A stretch of DNA of 64,000 nt from Aquimarina latercula DSM 2041 (GTDB lineage Bacteria > Bacteroidota > Bacteroidia > Flavobacteriales > Flavobacteriaceae), in assembly GCF_000430645.1 (NCBI RefSeq), contig NZ_KE387185.1, positions 124,001-188,000 on the forward strand, written 5' to 3'. The notes under the pieces were generated by a model, which made no database searches, had not been told where the DNA came from, and saw only the letters and a list, made by a program, of their open reading frames with translations. This document shows positions 19,153-27,772 of this stretch, one piece after another (position 1 is the stretch's first letter; each line of letters opens with the position of its first letter). The translations under genes and the position numbers were made by a program.

Positions 19153-19698
19153 ATGAAAACAAATAGCATAAAAAATATCAAAAAGATAGTCTTAGCAATT
19201 GCAATATTATTCTTTATTTCTTGCGAAACCGACATTCCAGAAACTGATACAACTACTCCTACTTTTTCCTTTAATATTTCTGGGGATGGTTTTAATAGAA
19301 CATTTACTCAAGATGATGATTTTTCTAGCATACAACTTAACTTGCGCACAGATACAACATATGATTTTATCTTTTCGGGAGCGGATACTGGTGGCGTAGA
19401 GAGAATCTCTTGGCAATATCCACATGATTACATCGAGTTTTCCGAAGAAATCCCTGCACCTTGGGAGACCACTACGCTTACATTTCTTTCTAGCTCTATC
19501 TATTGGAATGGTGATCCTACTAATCCAACAACCGGGAACATCTTAGCAGGAAAATTAGTAACTAATGGAGAATCAATAAGTATCTCATTTTCTTTTCTTG
19601 TAAAAGATTTTGGAGGATTAGATGGTTCGTCTAATACTATAGAGAAATCGATGACTATCTATATAGACAATCAAAATACAGAACTTATTTCTTTATAA
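19153..19698 (+). CDS. Small lipoprotein, unknown function
   Basis: 181 residues from ATG 19153 (a GTG codon directly before could also start it). A lipoprotein signal ends LFFISC, followed by an acidic, Thr-rich linker and one beta-rich domain that opens FSFNISGDGFNRTF. No family is recognised; an immunoglobulin-like or PKD-like fold is possible. A strong terminator 31 bases downstream indicates a single-gene transcript. Confidence 0.7.
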   Translation: MKTNSIKNIKKIVLAIAILFFISCETDIPETDTTTPTFSFNISGDGFNRTFTQDDDFSSIQLNLRTDTTYDFIFSGADTGGVERISWQYPHDYIEFSEEIPAPWETTTLTFLSSSIYWNGDPTNPTTGNILAGKLVTNGESISISFSFLVKDFGGLDGSSNTIEKSMTIYIDNQNTELISL

Positions 19699-19728
19699 TC
19701 CATATTTGGTCAAATATCTTTCCTATCC

Positions 19729-19766
19729 AAAGACCTATTCAAAAACACTTGAATAGGTCTTTTTAA
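19729..19766 (+). terminator. Strong Rho-independent terminator
   Basis: A 14-bp perfect stem (19729-19742 with 19749-19762; AAAGACCTATTCAA and its complement) and a six-base loop, followed by a T run. Confidence 0.88.
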
Positions 19767-19823
19767 ATCTAAATGTTTACCTCTTGCTATAAACCTACAC
19801 TAATAGCAAACATTAAACTTAAA

Positions 19824-20339
19824 ATGATGAAAACAACAATGAAATTTTTAACGTATGTAATAATGGCTTTTGCCTTAGTATTAACTTCTTGTGATGGAGA
19901 AGATGGAGCAAATGGACTCGATGGAGCCATTGGTCCAGCAGGTCAAGACGGAAATGCTAATGTACTTGTAAAAACAGTAGATAATGTAACATGGTCAGCC
20001 GGAACCTATCTTGGAGGGGCCGCAAATGAATTTGTTATTACAGATACTGACATTGATCAAGATATATTAGATAATTCGTTAATCCTAGTCTATTTTCAAT
20101 TATTTGGAGATGACATATGGTTTCCTATGACATATAATTTCCCTTTTTCAGATGGTACAGATGAAGTCATAACATTTACCTACAGTCTCGATACATTGAC
20201 TATATACGCATTATCATCTTCGGGACCGCTAAACGCACAAATAACAAAACTAAAATATGTTATCATAGAAGGTACAGCAACCAGTAGTGACAATTTTGAA
20301 AACTTTGAGGACCTTCAATCTTTCTATAATCTGGACTAG
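19824..20339 (+). CDS. Lipoprotein with a short collagen-like G-x-y segment
   Basis: 171 residues from ATG 19824, chosen because the lipoprotein signal (MMKTTMKFLTYVIMAFALVL, then TSC) begins there; an in-frame ATG at 19773 would add an implausible prefix. Directly after the lipid-anchored Cys come about seven Gly-x-y triplets (GED, GAN, GLD, GAI, GPA, GQD, GNA), a minimal collagen-like stretch. A globular beta-rich domain of about 120 residues follows. Collagen-like lipoproteins of this size are common in Flavobacteriia with unknown function. Single-gene transcript with a strong terminator. Confidence 0.75.
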   Translation: MMKTTMKFLTYVIMAFALVLTSCDGEDGANGLDGAIGPAGQDGNANVLVKTVDNVTWSAGTYLGGAANEFVITDTDIDQDILDNSLILVYFQLFGDDIWFPMTYNFPFSDGTDEVITFTYSLDTLTIYALSSSGPLNAQITKLKYVIIEGTATSSDNFENFEDLQSFYNLD

Positions 20340-20391
20340 TCAATATAAAGTCGACAGCATAATCCTTTGCTACCCTTTATTTGTACTTTGC

Positions 20392-20431
20392 AACCTTAAT
20401 ATGCCTTGCATATTAAGGTTTGCTTTTTTAG
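20392..20431 (+). terminator. Strong Rho-independent terminator
   Basis: A 13-bp perfect stem, AACCTTAATATGC (20392-20404) with its complement (20408-20420), three-base loop CTT, then TGCTTTTTTAG. Confidence 0.9.
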
Positions 20432-20507
20432 AATTAATCTAAAATTAATTTTTACACAAGCATCCTATTTTGTAGTTTTAGAACACGAATTATAAATCAA
20501 CTCACCA

Positions 20508-21644
20508 ATGGGAATTTTTGACGAAATAAAAAAGAAGCTAAGTAATGAATTTATAGATATTGTAGAATGGTTAGATAATACACAGGATACCATTGTACAT
20601 AGATTCGAACGTTATCAAAATGAAATAAAAAATGGTGCTCAATTAATCGTAAGAGAAGGGCAAACAGCTGTTTTTATTAACGAAGGTCAATTAGCCGATG
20701 TATTTGAGCCTGGAACCTACACTTTAAATACTCAAAACTTGCCAATTTTAACAACATTAAAAGGTTGGAAGTATGGGTTTAATAGCCCGTTTAAAGCAGA
20801 AATATATTTTGTGAACACACGTCTTTTTACAGATGAAAAATGGGGTACAAAAAACCCAATAACATTAAATGATGACCGTTTCGGTCTGGTAGAAATTAGA
20901 GCCTTTGGAACGTATGCATTTAAAGTCAGTGATCCAGGTAAATTTATAGTAGATATCGTAGGTACAGATGCTAATTTCACGAGTTTTGAAATTAACGAAC
21001 ATCTTAAAAGTTTAATCTCTACTCGTTTTACCGATACTGTCGGAGAGGCTAACTTTCCAATAGAATTATATGCCGCTAACACTACTGAACTATCAGAAAC
21101 CTGTCAAGAAGTAATGCAACCAGAATTTAATTCTGTTGGTATTTCCTTGGAACGCTTCTTTATAGAGAATGTTTCTATGCCGGAAGATCTGAAAAAAGAA
21201 ATTTTTGAATATAGTAGAATTGATAAGATTGACCTTGATAAATTAACCAAATTCAAAACTGCCAAAGCGATAGAAGCAGCCGCTGCAAATGAAGGAGGTA
21301 CCGCAGGAGCAGGAATGGGAATGGGAATGGGATTTGTACTAGCACAACAGATGGGCGGAATGATGAATCCAATGGCAACACAACAACAAGCACAACCTCA
21401 GCAATCTGCACCAATTGCTCCACCGCCAATGCCAGTGCAAGTGCAATATTTCTATGCGATAAACGGACAACAAGCCGGACCAGTATCTTTTGATCAGTTA
21501 AAATCTTTATTTGCTAATAGAACAGTAAATAAAGATTCTCTAGTATGGAAACAAGGAATGGCAAATTGGTCCGCTATAAAGGATGTAGAAGAATTAAAAT
21601 CATTTTTAGGAGGTAATACTCCTCCTCCACTTCCGGGAGCTTAA
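20508..21644 (+). CDS. SPFH (band 7)-domain protein with C-terminal GYF_2 domain, YdjI-like
   Basis: 378 residues. An SPFH-type domain spans about 40-230 (FINEGQLADVFEPGTYTL ... GTYAFKVSDPGKFI). A low-complexity Gly/Met/Gln/Pro linker covers about 265-310. The last 60 residues are a GYF_2/DUF4339 domain (YAINGQQAGPVSFDQLKSL ... SLVWKQGMANWSAI). This is the 'virion core protein'-like family that includes Bacillus subtilis YdjI; it has no membrane segment and may assemble at the membrane. The next gene encodes a YdjG-like zinc-ribbon membrane protein, matching the Bacillus ydjFGHI arrangement. Confidence 0.85.
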   Translation: MGIFDEIKKKLSNEFIDIVEWLDNTQDTIVHRFERYQNEIKNGAQLIVREGQTAVFINEGQLADVFEPGTYTLNTQNLPILTTLKGWKYGFNSPFKAEIYFVNTRLFTDEKWGTKNPITLNDDRFGLVEIRAFGTYAFKVSDPGKFIVDIVGTDANFTSFEINEHLKSLISTRFTDTVGEANFPIELYAANTTELSETCQEVMQPEFNSVGISLERFFIENVSMPEDLKKEIFEYSRIDKIDLDKLTKFKTAKAIEAAAANEGGTAGAGMGMGMGFVLAQQMGGMMNPMATQQQAQPQQSAPIAPPPMPVQVQYFYAINGQQAGPVSFDQLKSLFANRTVNKDSLVWKQGMANWSAIKDVEELKSFLGGNTPPPLPGA

Positions 21645-21661
21645 TAAAATAAATATGCTTT

Positions 21662-21698
21662 TTATCCTTTCTTTCGTTTTACCCGAAAGAAAGGATAA
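21662..21698 (+). terminator. Long hairpin between the SPFH and zinc-ribbon genes (terminator or attenuator)
   Basis: A 15-bp perfect stem (21662-21676 with 21684-21698; core ATCCTTTCTTTCG) and a seven-base loop. No clear T tract follows on the plus strand, so termination may be partial. The 3' arm overlaps a candidate promoter octamer. Confidence 0.55.
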
Positions 21699-21703
21699 CT
21701 TTG
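21696..21703 (+). promoter_or_regulatory. Possible -7 promoter element for the zinc-ribbon gene
   Basis: TAACTTTG matches TAnnTTTG exactly, 27 bases before the ATG at 21731, and overlaps the end of the preceding hairpin. A -33 TTG is not evident. Confidence 0.4.
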
Positions 21704-21730
21704 TACAACCTCTACTATCATAATTCCTGA

Positions 21731-22849
21731 ATGGAAGAAGAAAAAAAAATATTTTCTGAACAAAAGAAATCTTGTGCTAATTGTGGTGCCGAATTAACCT
21801 ATAAACCTGGTACCTCTGAAATTAAATGTGATTATTGTGGTCATGAAGAAACCATTGATCAACAAGAAGATGAATTTAAAGAACTTGAGCTAAAACCTTA
21901 TCTCGAGGAAATGGGATCTCTTTCCCATTCTGAAGAGATTACAATGCTTCATTGTAAAAACTGTGGTGCTAATCAACATATAGAAGAAAATTATAAATCA
22001 TTACACTGTGTATATTGTACCATGCCTCTAATTATAGAGGATGCATACAAAGAAGATTGGATTCTTCCTGGAGCTGTCCTCCCTTTTCAATTTGATCAAA
22101 AAAAATCACATGAAATTTTTACAAAATGGGTAAAAGAATTATGGTTTGCTCCAAATAATCTTAAAAAAGCTGCTTTGGACCCTGAGCATACTAAGGGTCT
22201 ATACCTTCCCTATTGGACATTTGATGCTCAGTTATACGCGACGTATACAGGACAAAGAGGAGATTATTATTATGTTAGCGTTCCTTACACTAAAACAGTA
22301 AACGGAAAAACTGTTAGAGGTACGAGACAAGAACAAAGAACAAGATGGACTCCTGCAAGCGGAAGTGTTAGTGGTTTTGTAGATGATACACTGATAAAAG
22401 CATCAAATCAAAGGAAAAACCCAATTCCTTCGAAAATTGCGCATTGGAATCTTAAAGCGTTAGAACCTTTTAATACTAGTTTTTTAGCAGGCTTTGTTAC
22501 AGAAAAATACACTATACCATTAAAGGATGGTCATTTATCTTCTACCCAAGAAGCGGAAAGAATAGCACGTTCCTGGTCGCGTCACGATATTGGAGGTGAT
22601 ACGCAAAGAGTACATTCTGTAAATATGAGTCTATCAGAAGAAACATTTAAACATATTTTGCTTCCGGTCTATATTAGCGCCTACCAATACAATGGAAAGA
22701 AATATAATTTTTTTGTAAATGGTCAAACTGGAAAAATATCTGGAAAAAGACCCTATTCCTTTTGGAAAATATTTTTCTTTGTACTTTTTATAATAGCTCT
22801 AATTTTATTAATTATTTGGTTAGCCGATACCTATGGAAATCAACAATAA
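21731..22849 (+). CDS. Zinc-ribbon membrane protein, YdjG-like
   Basis: 372 residues. Two N-terminal zinc ribbons are visible: CANC...CDYC (Cys 15, 18, 33, 36) and CKNC...CVYC further on. A central soluble region with YLPYWTFDAQLYATYTG is followed by one C-terminal membrane segment (about 346-366). Annotated relatives are often called TFIIB-type zinc-ribbon or 'primosomal protein N'-like' by virtue of the ribbon alone; nothing supports a replication role. Pairing with the upstream SPFH protein resembles Bacillus YdjG/YdjI, which form a membrane complex that recruits the PspA-like YdjF. No PspA gene is visible here. Confidence 0.82.
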   Translation: MEEEKKIFSEQKKSCANCGAELTYKPGTSEIKCDYCGHEETIDQQEDEFKELELKPYLEEMGSLSHSEEITMLHCKNCGANQHIEENYKSLHCVYCTMPLIIEDAYKEDWILPGAVLPFQFDQKKSHEIFTKWVKELWFAPNNLKKAALDPEHTKGLYLPYWTFDAQLYATYTGQRGDYYYVSVPYTKTVNGKTVRGTRQEQRTRWTPASGSVSGFVDDTLIKASNQRKNPIPSKIAHWNLKALEPFNTSFLAGFVTEKYTIPLKDGHLSSTQEAERIARSWSRHDIGGDTQRVHSVNMSLSEETFKHILLPVYISAYQYNGKKYNFFVNGQTGKISGKRPYSFWKIFFFVLFIIALILLIIWLADTYGNQQ

Positions 22850-22852
22850 GAG

Positions 22853-23338
22853 CTATTGTCTAAACTCATAACCAACTATCTCGTACATAGTTTGATTAAA
22901 ATTCATACAAGGTTTTTCCTTAATTATAATGAAAATATCTTTACTCAGTTTTGACTTTAAATAAGTAATATCTTTTGATATTCCTTTTCTTAAAGCAATT
23001 GTTATTTCTTTATTAACCGAAACCCTATTTACTAAACCCGAACCCGAACCTTTAATTTCTTTAATCTTAACGTTTACTGCAGTTTCTTGGGAAACATCAC
23101 AAATTAGTTTATTACTATAAAGCTCCATAACCTCAACTGTTAGATGAATGGTATTTGGAGCTATCTGGTTTTGAGTAAATCCATTAGGCTTAGGCATATC
23201 ACCATTGTTAGTATCTCCAAACTTTGGCTTCTCTACCTTTGGCTTTTCGGTTTTGTTTTTCACATTTTCTTGGGCGATACTGTTCGATTTACAAGAAAAC
23301 AAGATTGCAATCAACCCTATGTACATAAGTTTATTCAT
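22853..23338 (-). CDS. Small lipoprotein, unknown function
   Basis: 161 residues. A lipoprotein signal with lipobox LFSC (about 1-16) precedes a Lys/Pro-rich linker (KTEKPKVEKPKFGD) and a single beta-rich domain of about 100 residues containing two Cys. No named family is recognised. It is convergent with the zinc-ribbon gene, three bases separating the stops. A hairpin at 23351-23383, just upstream, terminates the large T9SS gene behind it, so this gene probably has its own promoter. Confidence 0.65.
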   Translation of the reverse strand: MNKLMYIGLIAILFSCKSNSIAQENVKNKTEKPKVEKPKFGDTNNGDMPKPNGFTQNQIAPNTIHLTVEVMELYSNKLICDVSQETAVNVKIKEIKGSGSGLVNRVSVNKEITIALRKGISKDITYLKSKLSKDIFIIIKEKPCMNFNQTMYEIVGYEFRQ

Positions 23339-23350
23339 AATCTTAATATA

Positions 23351-23383
23351 AAAAAAGGAGTCAATTATATCAACTCCTTTTTT
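23351..23383 (-). terminator. Rho-independent terminator of the T9SS BNR gene
   Basis: An 11-bp stem (AAAAAAGGAGT 23351-23361 with 23373-23383) and 11-base loop. Read on the minus strand the second arm ends in a T-rich run. Confidence 0.7.
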
Positions 23384-23413
23384 CTTAATTAATTGTTATT
23401 AAAACCTGTAGCT

Positions 23414-26400
23414 CTATCTCTTAAGTAATTTAACTACAGTATTTGTATTAGTTCCTGAGATTTTCGCATAATACAAACCAGAAGCCAATCTCGATGCATC
23501 CCAATTTACGTTAGCATTAGAGTTAACATCAGATATTGTATGCACTAAATTACCAGTACTATTAAATATATTAATATCTACATTTTTGCTTGATTTGGAA
23601 ATCGCATCTCCAAAATTAAAGAAGAATGTATTATTAGATGGATTAGGATAAACAGAAATCTCATTTACTAAGTCTAATGTAGTTAACGTAACCTCTAATT
23701 CAGGTTCTACTACATCTTCATTAGAACTTATAATATCTCCAAAAATTTGGAATGTTTGATCTAATGGATCTCTTCCTAATGCAACTGTTGTAGCAGTCCA
23801 ATCTATAGCTCCTGTACCAAAAAGGTTAGCAGGATCTCTAAACTGAGTTACCTCACCTACTACATTATCCTGTGATGCCCAAAACCATTGGTTCCCACCA
23901 TTAAAGGCAAGATTAGTATATATTGATATCCAATACTCTCCACTCTCTAAAGTAACCGCTTCTGGAAGATCTATATTTAAATTTGAAATATTTGGTTCTG
24001 AAATAGGAGCAATCTCTCCACTATTATAAACTTCTGCACCAGGAATCCCTCCTTCATTTTCATAAATAACAATACTTACGTTGTTCAATGCAGGACTTCC
24101 ATTTACAGCACCAAAAGCTACTATCCTATTAATATTCCATGTATTACCCGCTGGAACTGTAAAATCATCAGCAGACTGCGCTAGACCATTAAAATCTAAG
24201 AAGTTCTGAGAAGGTATTGTAGATACCTGTGTATTTGTTTGTTCATAGATAGAAGGTTCAGATACTGTAACTGTAAAACCTTCAGCTACTTGTTCTTCTC
24301 CCGAAGTAGCAATTAAACCTATTGAAGCTGAACCGATACTATCTGGCGCATATGATAGGGTAAGTGTATTACCTGTCAATGTAGCTGTTACTAATTCTGG
24401 GTCAGAATTAGTTAATTCAATATCAATTGGTAATCCTTGAGATTGCACAAATAAACCTGTTATATCTATACTTGTATCTTCACTATTTTCACTAACACCA
24501 AAATCATCTAATAAAAAGGCAGTAACCAAATTAGATTCTGGTAATGGATTAGCAGTTATAGGAAAACGAGCACTAAACAATCCACTTCCGTGAGCAGCTA
24601 CAGCAATAAATCCATCTTTTCTTGTAACTACTTCATCGGCTACTGAATTACCAATTGCAAAATTTTCTTTTCTCCAAACAGTATTTTGCCCATTTAACCT
24701 TCTAGTAGAGTATAAACCAGTACTTGTTGCAGCAAATACTCTTTGTAATCGAGCACCAAATCTACCTGCGCTACTACCTAAAAAAGCAGTACTTCTTACA
24801 GAAGGTCCATTACCTGATCCATCCACATTTTCTTCTAAGTTACCACTAATATTTGTCCAAGTATCTCCACCATCTTCTGTAATAAATACACTTGGAATTC
24901 CGTAATTAGAATAGGTAACAATTACGCGATCAACATTAGACGGATCGATATTAATATCATTAACAAAACCTCCTGGCAATCCTTTTCCAGTTGAGATATC
25001 AATTGCTTGCTGACCGTCTATATTCGCATTATCCATTCTAAACACAATTCCAGAGTTTGTACCATAGTATAATCTATTAGCTACTGGAAATTTAGACACA
25101 TCTAAAGAAGTAATAGTAGATCCATCAGGAGTTGAAGTGTTCGTAAGATTTACCCAATTCTCTGTTGCATTTGTATTTGTAAATAAAGGCAATCCATCTA
25201 GGTCGTTATTTCTCCATATCGTACTTCCTGCCGGCATATACATGATATTATCATTATTAGGGTCAAGAATAAATGGGTTAACAAAAGCAAAACCTGAGGC
25301 TCCTGCAGGTTCTACAGCAGAGAATGATTCAAATACTCCTTCTTCGTCAAAATTAAATCTAAACACATTACCTCTCTGAGAAGAAACATAACGCGTTCTA
25401 CCATTATCCGCAATTGCACTATAAGCTCCATCTCCTCCAAAATCTGATTCCCAAATGGCATCAGAATCCGTGGAATTAGTAAACCAAGTACCATTATCTT
25501 GGAATCCAGCTACTAAATCATCTGTATTTGGCTCTGGATCAAATGCTACGTGATATGGTTGTGTGGTAATGTAACCATTGTTTAACGATGTCCAAGCTAC
25601 TGGTTCTATACCATCATTAGTAGCTGTAATATCTTCTGTAACATAAACTCCACCATCATTTCCTGATAATACTTTATTAGGATTTGAAGGGAAAAATAAT
25701 AATGCATGTTGATCTGGATGTTGATTTGTATATAGACTTACATTATTTAATGGAGAATATCCAGCTATCCAACTTTCTTGTCCAGTAGGAGTAGTAAATC
25801 CTGTAGTAGATCTGTACACATTAGTTCCTGCAACAAATACTAAATTGCTATCTGTAGGATGTACCTTTACTATCATATTATACTCTCCCTGTAGATTTAA
25901 ATTTCCTACACTTCCACCAATACCAAAAGGCAAGTTTACACTTAAATCAGTCCATGTTCCTGCTGCAAGATCATATCTATTTAATAAAGCTGGAAATCCT
26001 CCAGAATTGTTTTGTGTAAGAAAATACACAGTATTCTCATTAGAAGGATCAATTCCCATAACAGTTCTTCCATACGCAGGTACAAATCCTTCTGGTGTGA
26101 TATTTGTCCAAGTGTCTCCATCTGTAGAAGTAAAGAATCCAGCTGTTGGATCAGTATCAGAGTCCACTGTAGCATATATTTGACCCGTAGAAGAAATTGC
26201 TACTTCTGCTTTACTATCAAAACCACCAGTTAATACTTCTGTAAAAGAATTCCCTCCATCTTGTGATCTTTGAATACCAGTAATTGTACCTAAATAAAGA
26301 TCTCCATTGGTAGGATCGATAGCAATTGAATTAATTAAATCAAAAGGTTCATTTGTATTAAATATCCCAACATCAGGATTTGCTGTAGCTGTTAACAGTT

Positions 26401-27100
26401 CGAATGTACGTCCTCCATCTCTGGATTTGTATACTCCACTACCTTGATAAAATGCTCCTCCAGCACTTGCTGAATTTCCATAACGTTCTCCAGAAATGTA
26501 ATACCAAGTAAAACTATGTCTTGGTCTTGGATCTTGCACAATTCCCGTAATACTAGGATTCTGAAAAGATCTTGTAACTTTTCTCCAAGTTTCTCCAGCA
26601 TTCTCCGTTCTCCATAATCCTCCAGATACTCCACCTGCTAGGATTACATTTTCATTTCTTCTATCAATTGCTAACGCACGAGTTCTACCTCCTACGTTGT
26701 ACGGCCCTCTATTTTTCCAAAAAGAGAATCTACCTGATTTAGCAGCAGTTTGTATCGATTTTTGTGATTCATCACTTAAATTGATCTTTTCTGAGAACTG
26801 AACCTCTGCTTTTCTAATTCCATCTGGTATTTTACCTGTAGCAGGGTTTTTTAATCTCATCAAGTCAAATTGTGATCTTTCTATAGCATTATCCGCTTGT
26901 CTTTCTAGAGGAGTTTTAGCATCAGTAGATCCTTTTTTACTATCAAACATTTTTGTTTGCTTATACAATTGATGTCCTTTATTAGGTTTTTCATCAGCTG
27001 TAGTCTTTAATTGTTGTGTTTGTGAGGTTGCAGAGAAGGTTGCTAAAGCCATTACGCAAACACAAAAACCTCTTTTGAGGTGTTGTAGAGTTGAATTCAT
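23414..27100 (-). CDS. Large T9SS-secreted BNR/VPS10-repeat protein with type A sorting domain
   Basis: 1228 residues. Signal peptide at about 1-27 (ATFSATSQ). A pro-like region to about 130 precedes a long beta-propeller region (about 135-840) with BNR/Asp-box repeats such as TENAGETWRKV, SRDGGRTFE and TEDGGDTWTNI. One cadherin/Ig-like segment follows (about 870-955), then a jelly-roll-like domain (about 965-1130). The T9SS type A sorting domain occupies about the last 80 residues (ISVYPNPSNNTFFFNFGD ... VVKLLKR). The N-terminal regions are shared with the metallopeptidase/sortilin-like surface proteins of Flavobacteriia; no catalytic HExxH is seen. Predicted cell-surface or secreted. Confidence 0.88.
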   Translation of the reverse strand: MNSTLQHLKRGFCVCVMALATFSATSQTQQLKTTADEKPNKGHQLYKQTKMFDSKKGSTDAKTPLERQADNAIERSQFDLMRLKNPATGKIPDGIRKAEVQFSEKINLSDESQKSIQTAAKSGRFSFWKNRGPYNVGGRTRALAIDRRNENVILAGGVSGGLWRTENAGETWRKVTRSFQNPSITGIVQDPRPRHSFTWYYISGERYGNSASAGGAFYQGSGVYKSRDGGRTFELLTATANPDVGIFNTNEPFDLINSIAIDPTNGDLYLGTITGIQRSQDGGNSFTEVLTGGFDSKAEVAISSTGQIYATVDSDTDPTAGFFTSTDGDTWTNITPEGFVPAYGRTVMGIDPSNENTVYFLTQNNSGGFPALLNRYDLAAGTWTDLSVNLPFGIGGSVGNLNLQGEYNMIVKVHPTDSNLVFVAGTNVYRSTTGFTTPTGQESWIAGYSPLNNVSLYTNQHPDQHALLFFPSNPNKVLSGNDGGVYVTEDITATNDGIEPVAWTSLNNGYITTQPYHVAFDPEPNTDDLVAGFQDNGTWFTNSTDSDAIWESDFGGDGAYSAIADNGRTRYVSSQRGNVFRFNFDEEGVFESFSAVEPAGASGFAFVNPFILDPNNDNIMYMPAGSTIWRNNDLDGLPLFTNTNATENWVNLTNTSTPDGSTITSLDVSKFPVANRLYYGTNSGIVFRMDNANIDGQQAIDISTGKGLPGGFVNDINIDPSNVDRVIVTYSNYGIPSVFITEDGGDTWTNISGNLEENVDGSGNGPSVRSTAFLGSSAGRFGARLQRVFAATSTGLYSTRRLNGQNTVWRKENFAIGNSVADEVVTRKDGFIAVAAHGSGLFSARFPITANPLPESNLVTAFLLDDFGVSENSEDTSIDITGLFVQSQGLPIDIELTNSDPELVTATLTGNTLTLSYAPDSIGSASIGLIATSGEEQVAEGFTVTVSEPSIYEQTNTQVSTIPSQNFLDFNGLAQSADDFTVPAGNTWNINRIVAFGAVNGSPALNNVSIVIYENEGGIPGAEVYNSGEIAPISEPNISNLNIDLPEAVTLESGEYWISIYTNLAFNGGNQWFWASQDNVVGEVTQFRDPANLFGTGAIDWTATTVALGRDPLDQTFQIFGDIISSNEDVVEPELEVTLTTLDLVNEISVYPNPSNNTFFFNFGDAISKSSKNVDINIFNSTGNLVHTISDVNSNANVNWDASRLASGLYYAKISGTNTNTVVKLLKR

Positions 27101-27125
27101 ATTTAAGTTAATTTTGTGTGAATAC

Positions 27126-27133
27126 CAAAACTA
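27126..27133 (-). promoter_or_regulatory. Possible -7 element of the T9SS BNR gene
   Basis: Minus-strand TAGTTTTG, an exact TAnnTTTG match, lies 25 bases upstream of the start at 27100. No -33 TTG is seen at the usual distance. Confidence 0.35.
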
Positions 27134-27188
27134 ACTCATTGACCTTAAAACATTTGTTAAAATATTATCAAAATATAATACTATCTTG

Positions 27189-27566
27189 TTAATTTGGTTG
27201 AAGAATGATTTCTCTGCTTTGTGTAATTACATGACAAATATCTTTATCAACTATTATTGGTATGGTAGAAGTAAATGTCTCGTAATTATTGCCACTTACA
27301 GTAATTACATAGTTCCCTGTTCTCTCAAAAGCGCCAACAAATGAATTTGTGTTTTCAAAATTTACTAATGTTTCGGTATAATCACCATCCGTAGCAATCA
27401 CAGTAATTCCTGAAATTAAAAAAGAATCATTTATTGTTGCGTCTTTTATTGTAATATCTAAACCTGCTCTAAGCTCATCTGTACAGAATACCGGATCTAG
27501 TGTATCTTGTTCGTCTAGGTTACACCCGGTACAAATTATTAATAATATAAGTACTAATTTCTTCAT
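27189..27566 (-). CDS. Small lipoprotein with a carboxypeptidase-regulatory-like domain
   Basis: 125 residues from the ATG at 27566, preferred over an upstream in-frame ATG at 27623 because the lipoprotein signal (MKKLVLILLIICTGC) begins there and an AAGGA ribosome-binding site precedes it. The remaining 110 residues form one beta-sandwich (GITVIATDGDYTETLVNF ... ERTGNYVITVSGNNYET), typical of carboxypeptidase-regulatory-like or CNA-B-like domains. It may be a surface adhesin-type module, but no function can be assigned. Confidence 0.65.
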   Translation of the reverse strand: MKKLVLILLIICTGCNLDEQDTLDPVFCTDELRAGLDITIKDATINDSFLISGITVIATDGDYTETLVNFENTNSFVGAFERTGNYVITVSGNNYETFTSTIPIIVDKDICHVITQSREIILQPN

Positions 27567-27714
27567 ATTCCTTTGCATATTTATTAAGAAGATGCAATTT
27601 AAACCATCTGGTTGCGTCTTCATTTCCGCGAATATATATAATCTATTTGATTCTTGTTCACTTTAGTAAGTTTGCAGATGATGAATAAAGTACTGCTAAG
27701 ATCTATAAAAAAGT

Positions 27715-27752
27715 AATAAGGCGTCTATTTTAAAAAAAATAGACGCCTTATT
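27715..27752 (-). terminator. Very strong bidirectional terminator after the aldehyde dehydrogenase gene
   Basis: A 16-bp perfect stem (27715-27730 with 27737-27752; core AAGGCGTCTATTT) and six-base loop. On the minus strand the hairpin is followed by a T-rich stretch. It lies 20 bases from the dehydrogenase stop. Confidence 0.92.
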
Positions 27753-27772
27753 AAAAAATATAATTTCAACTA

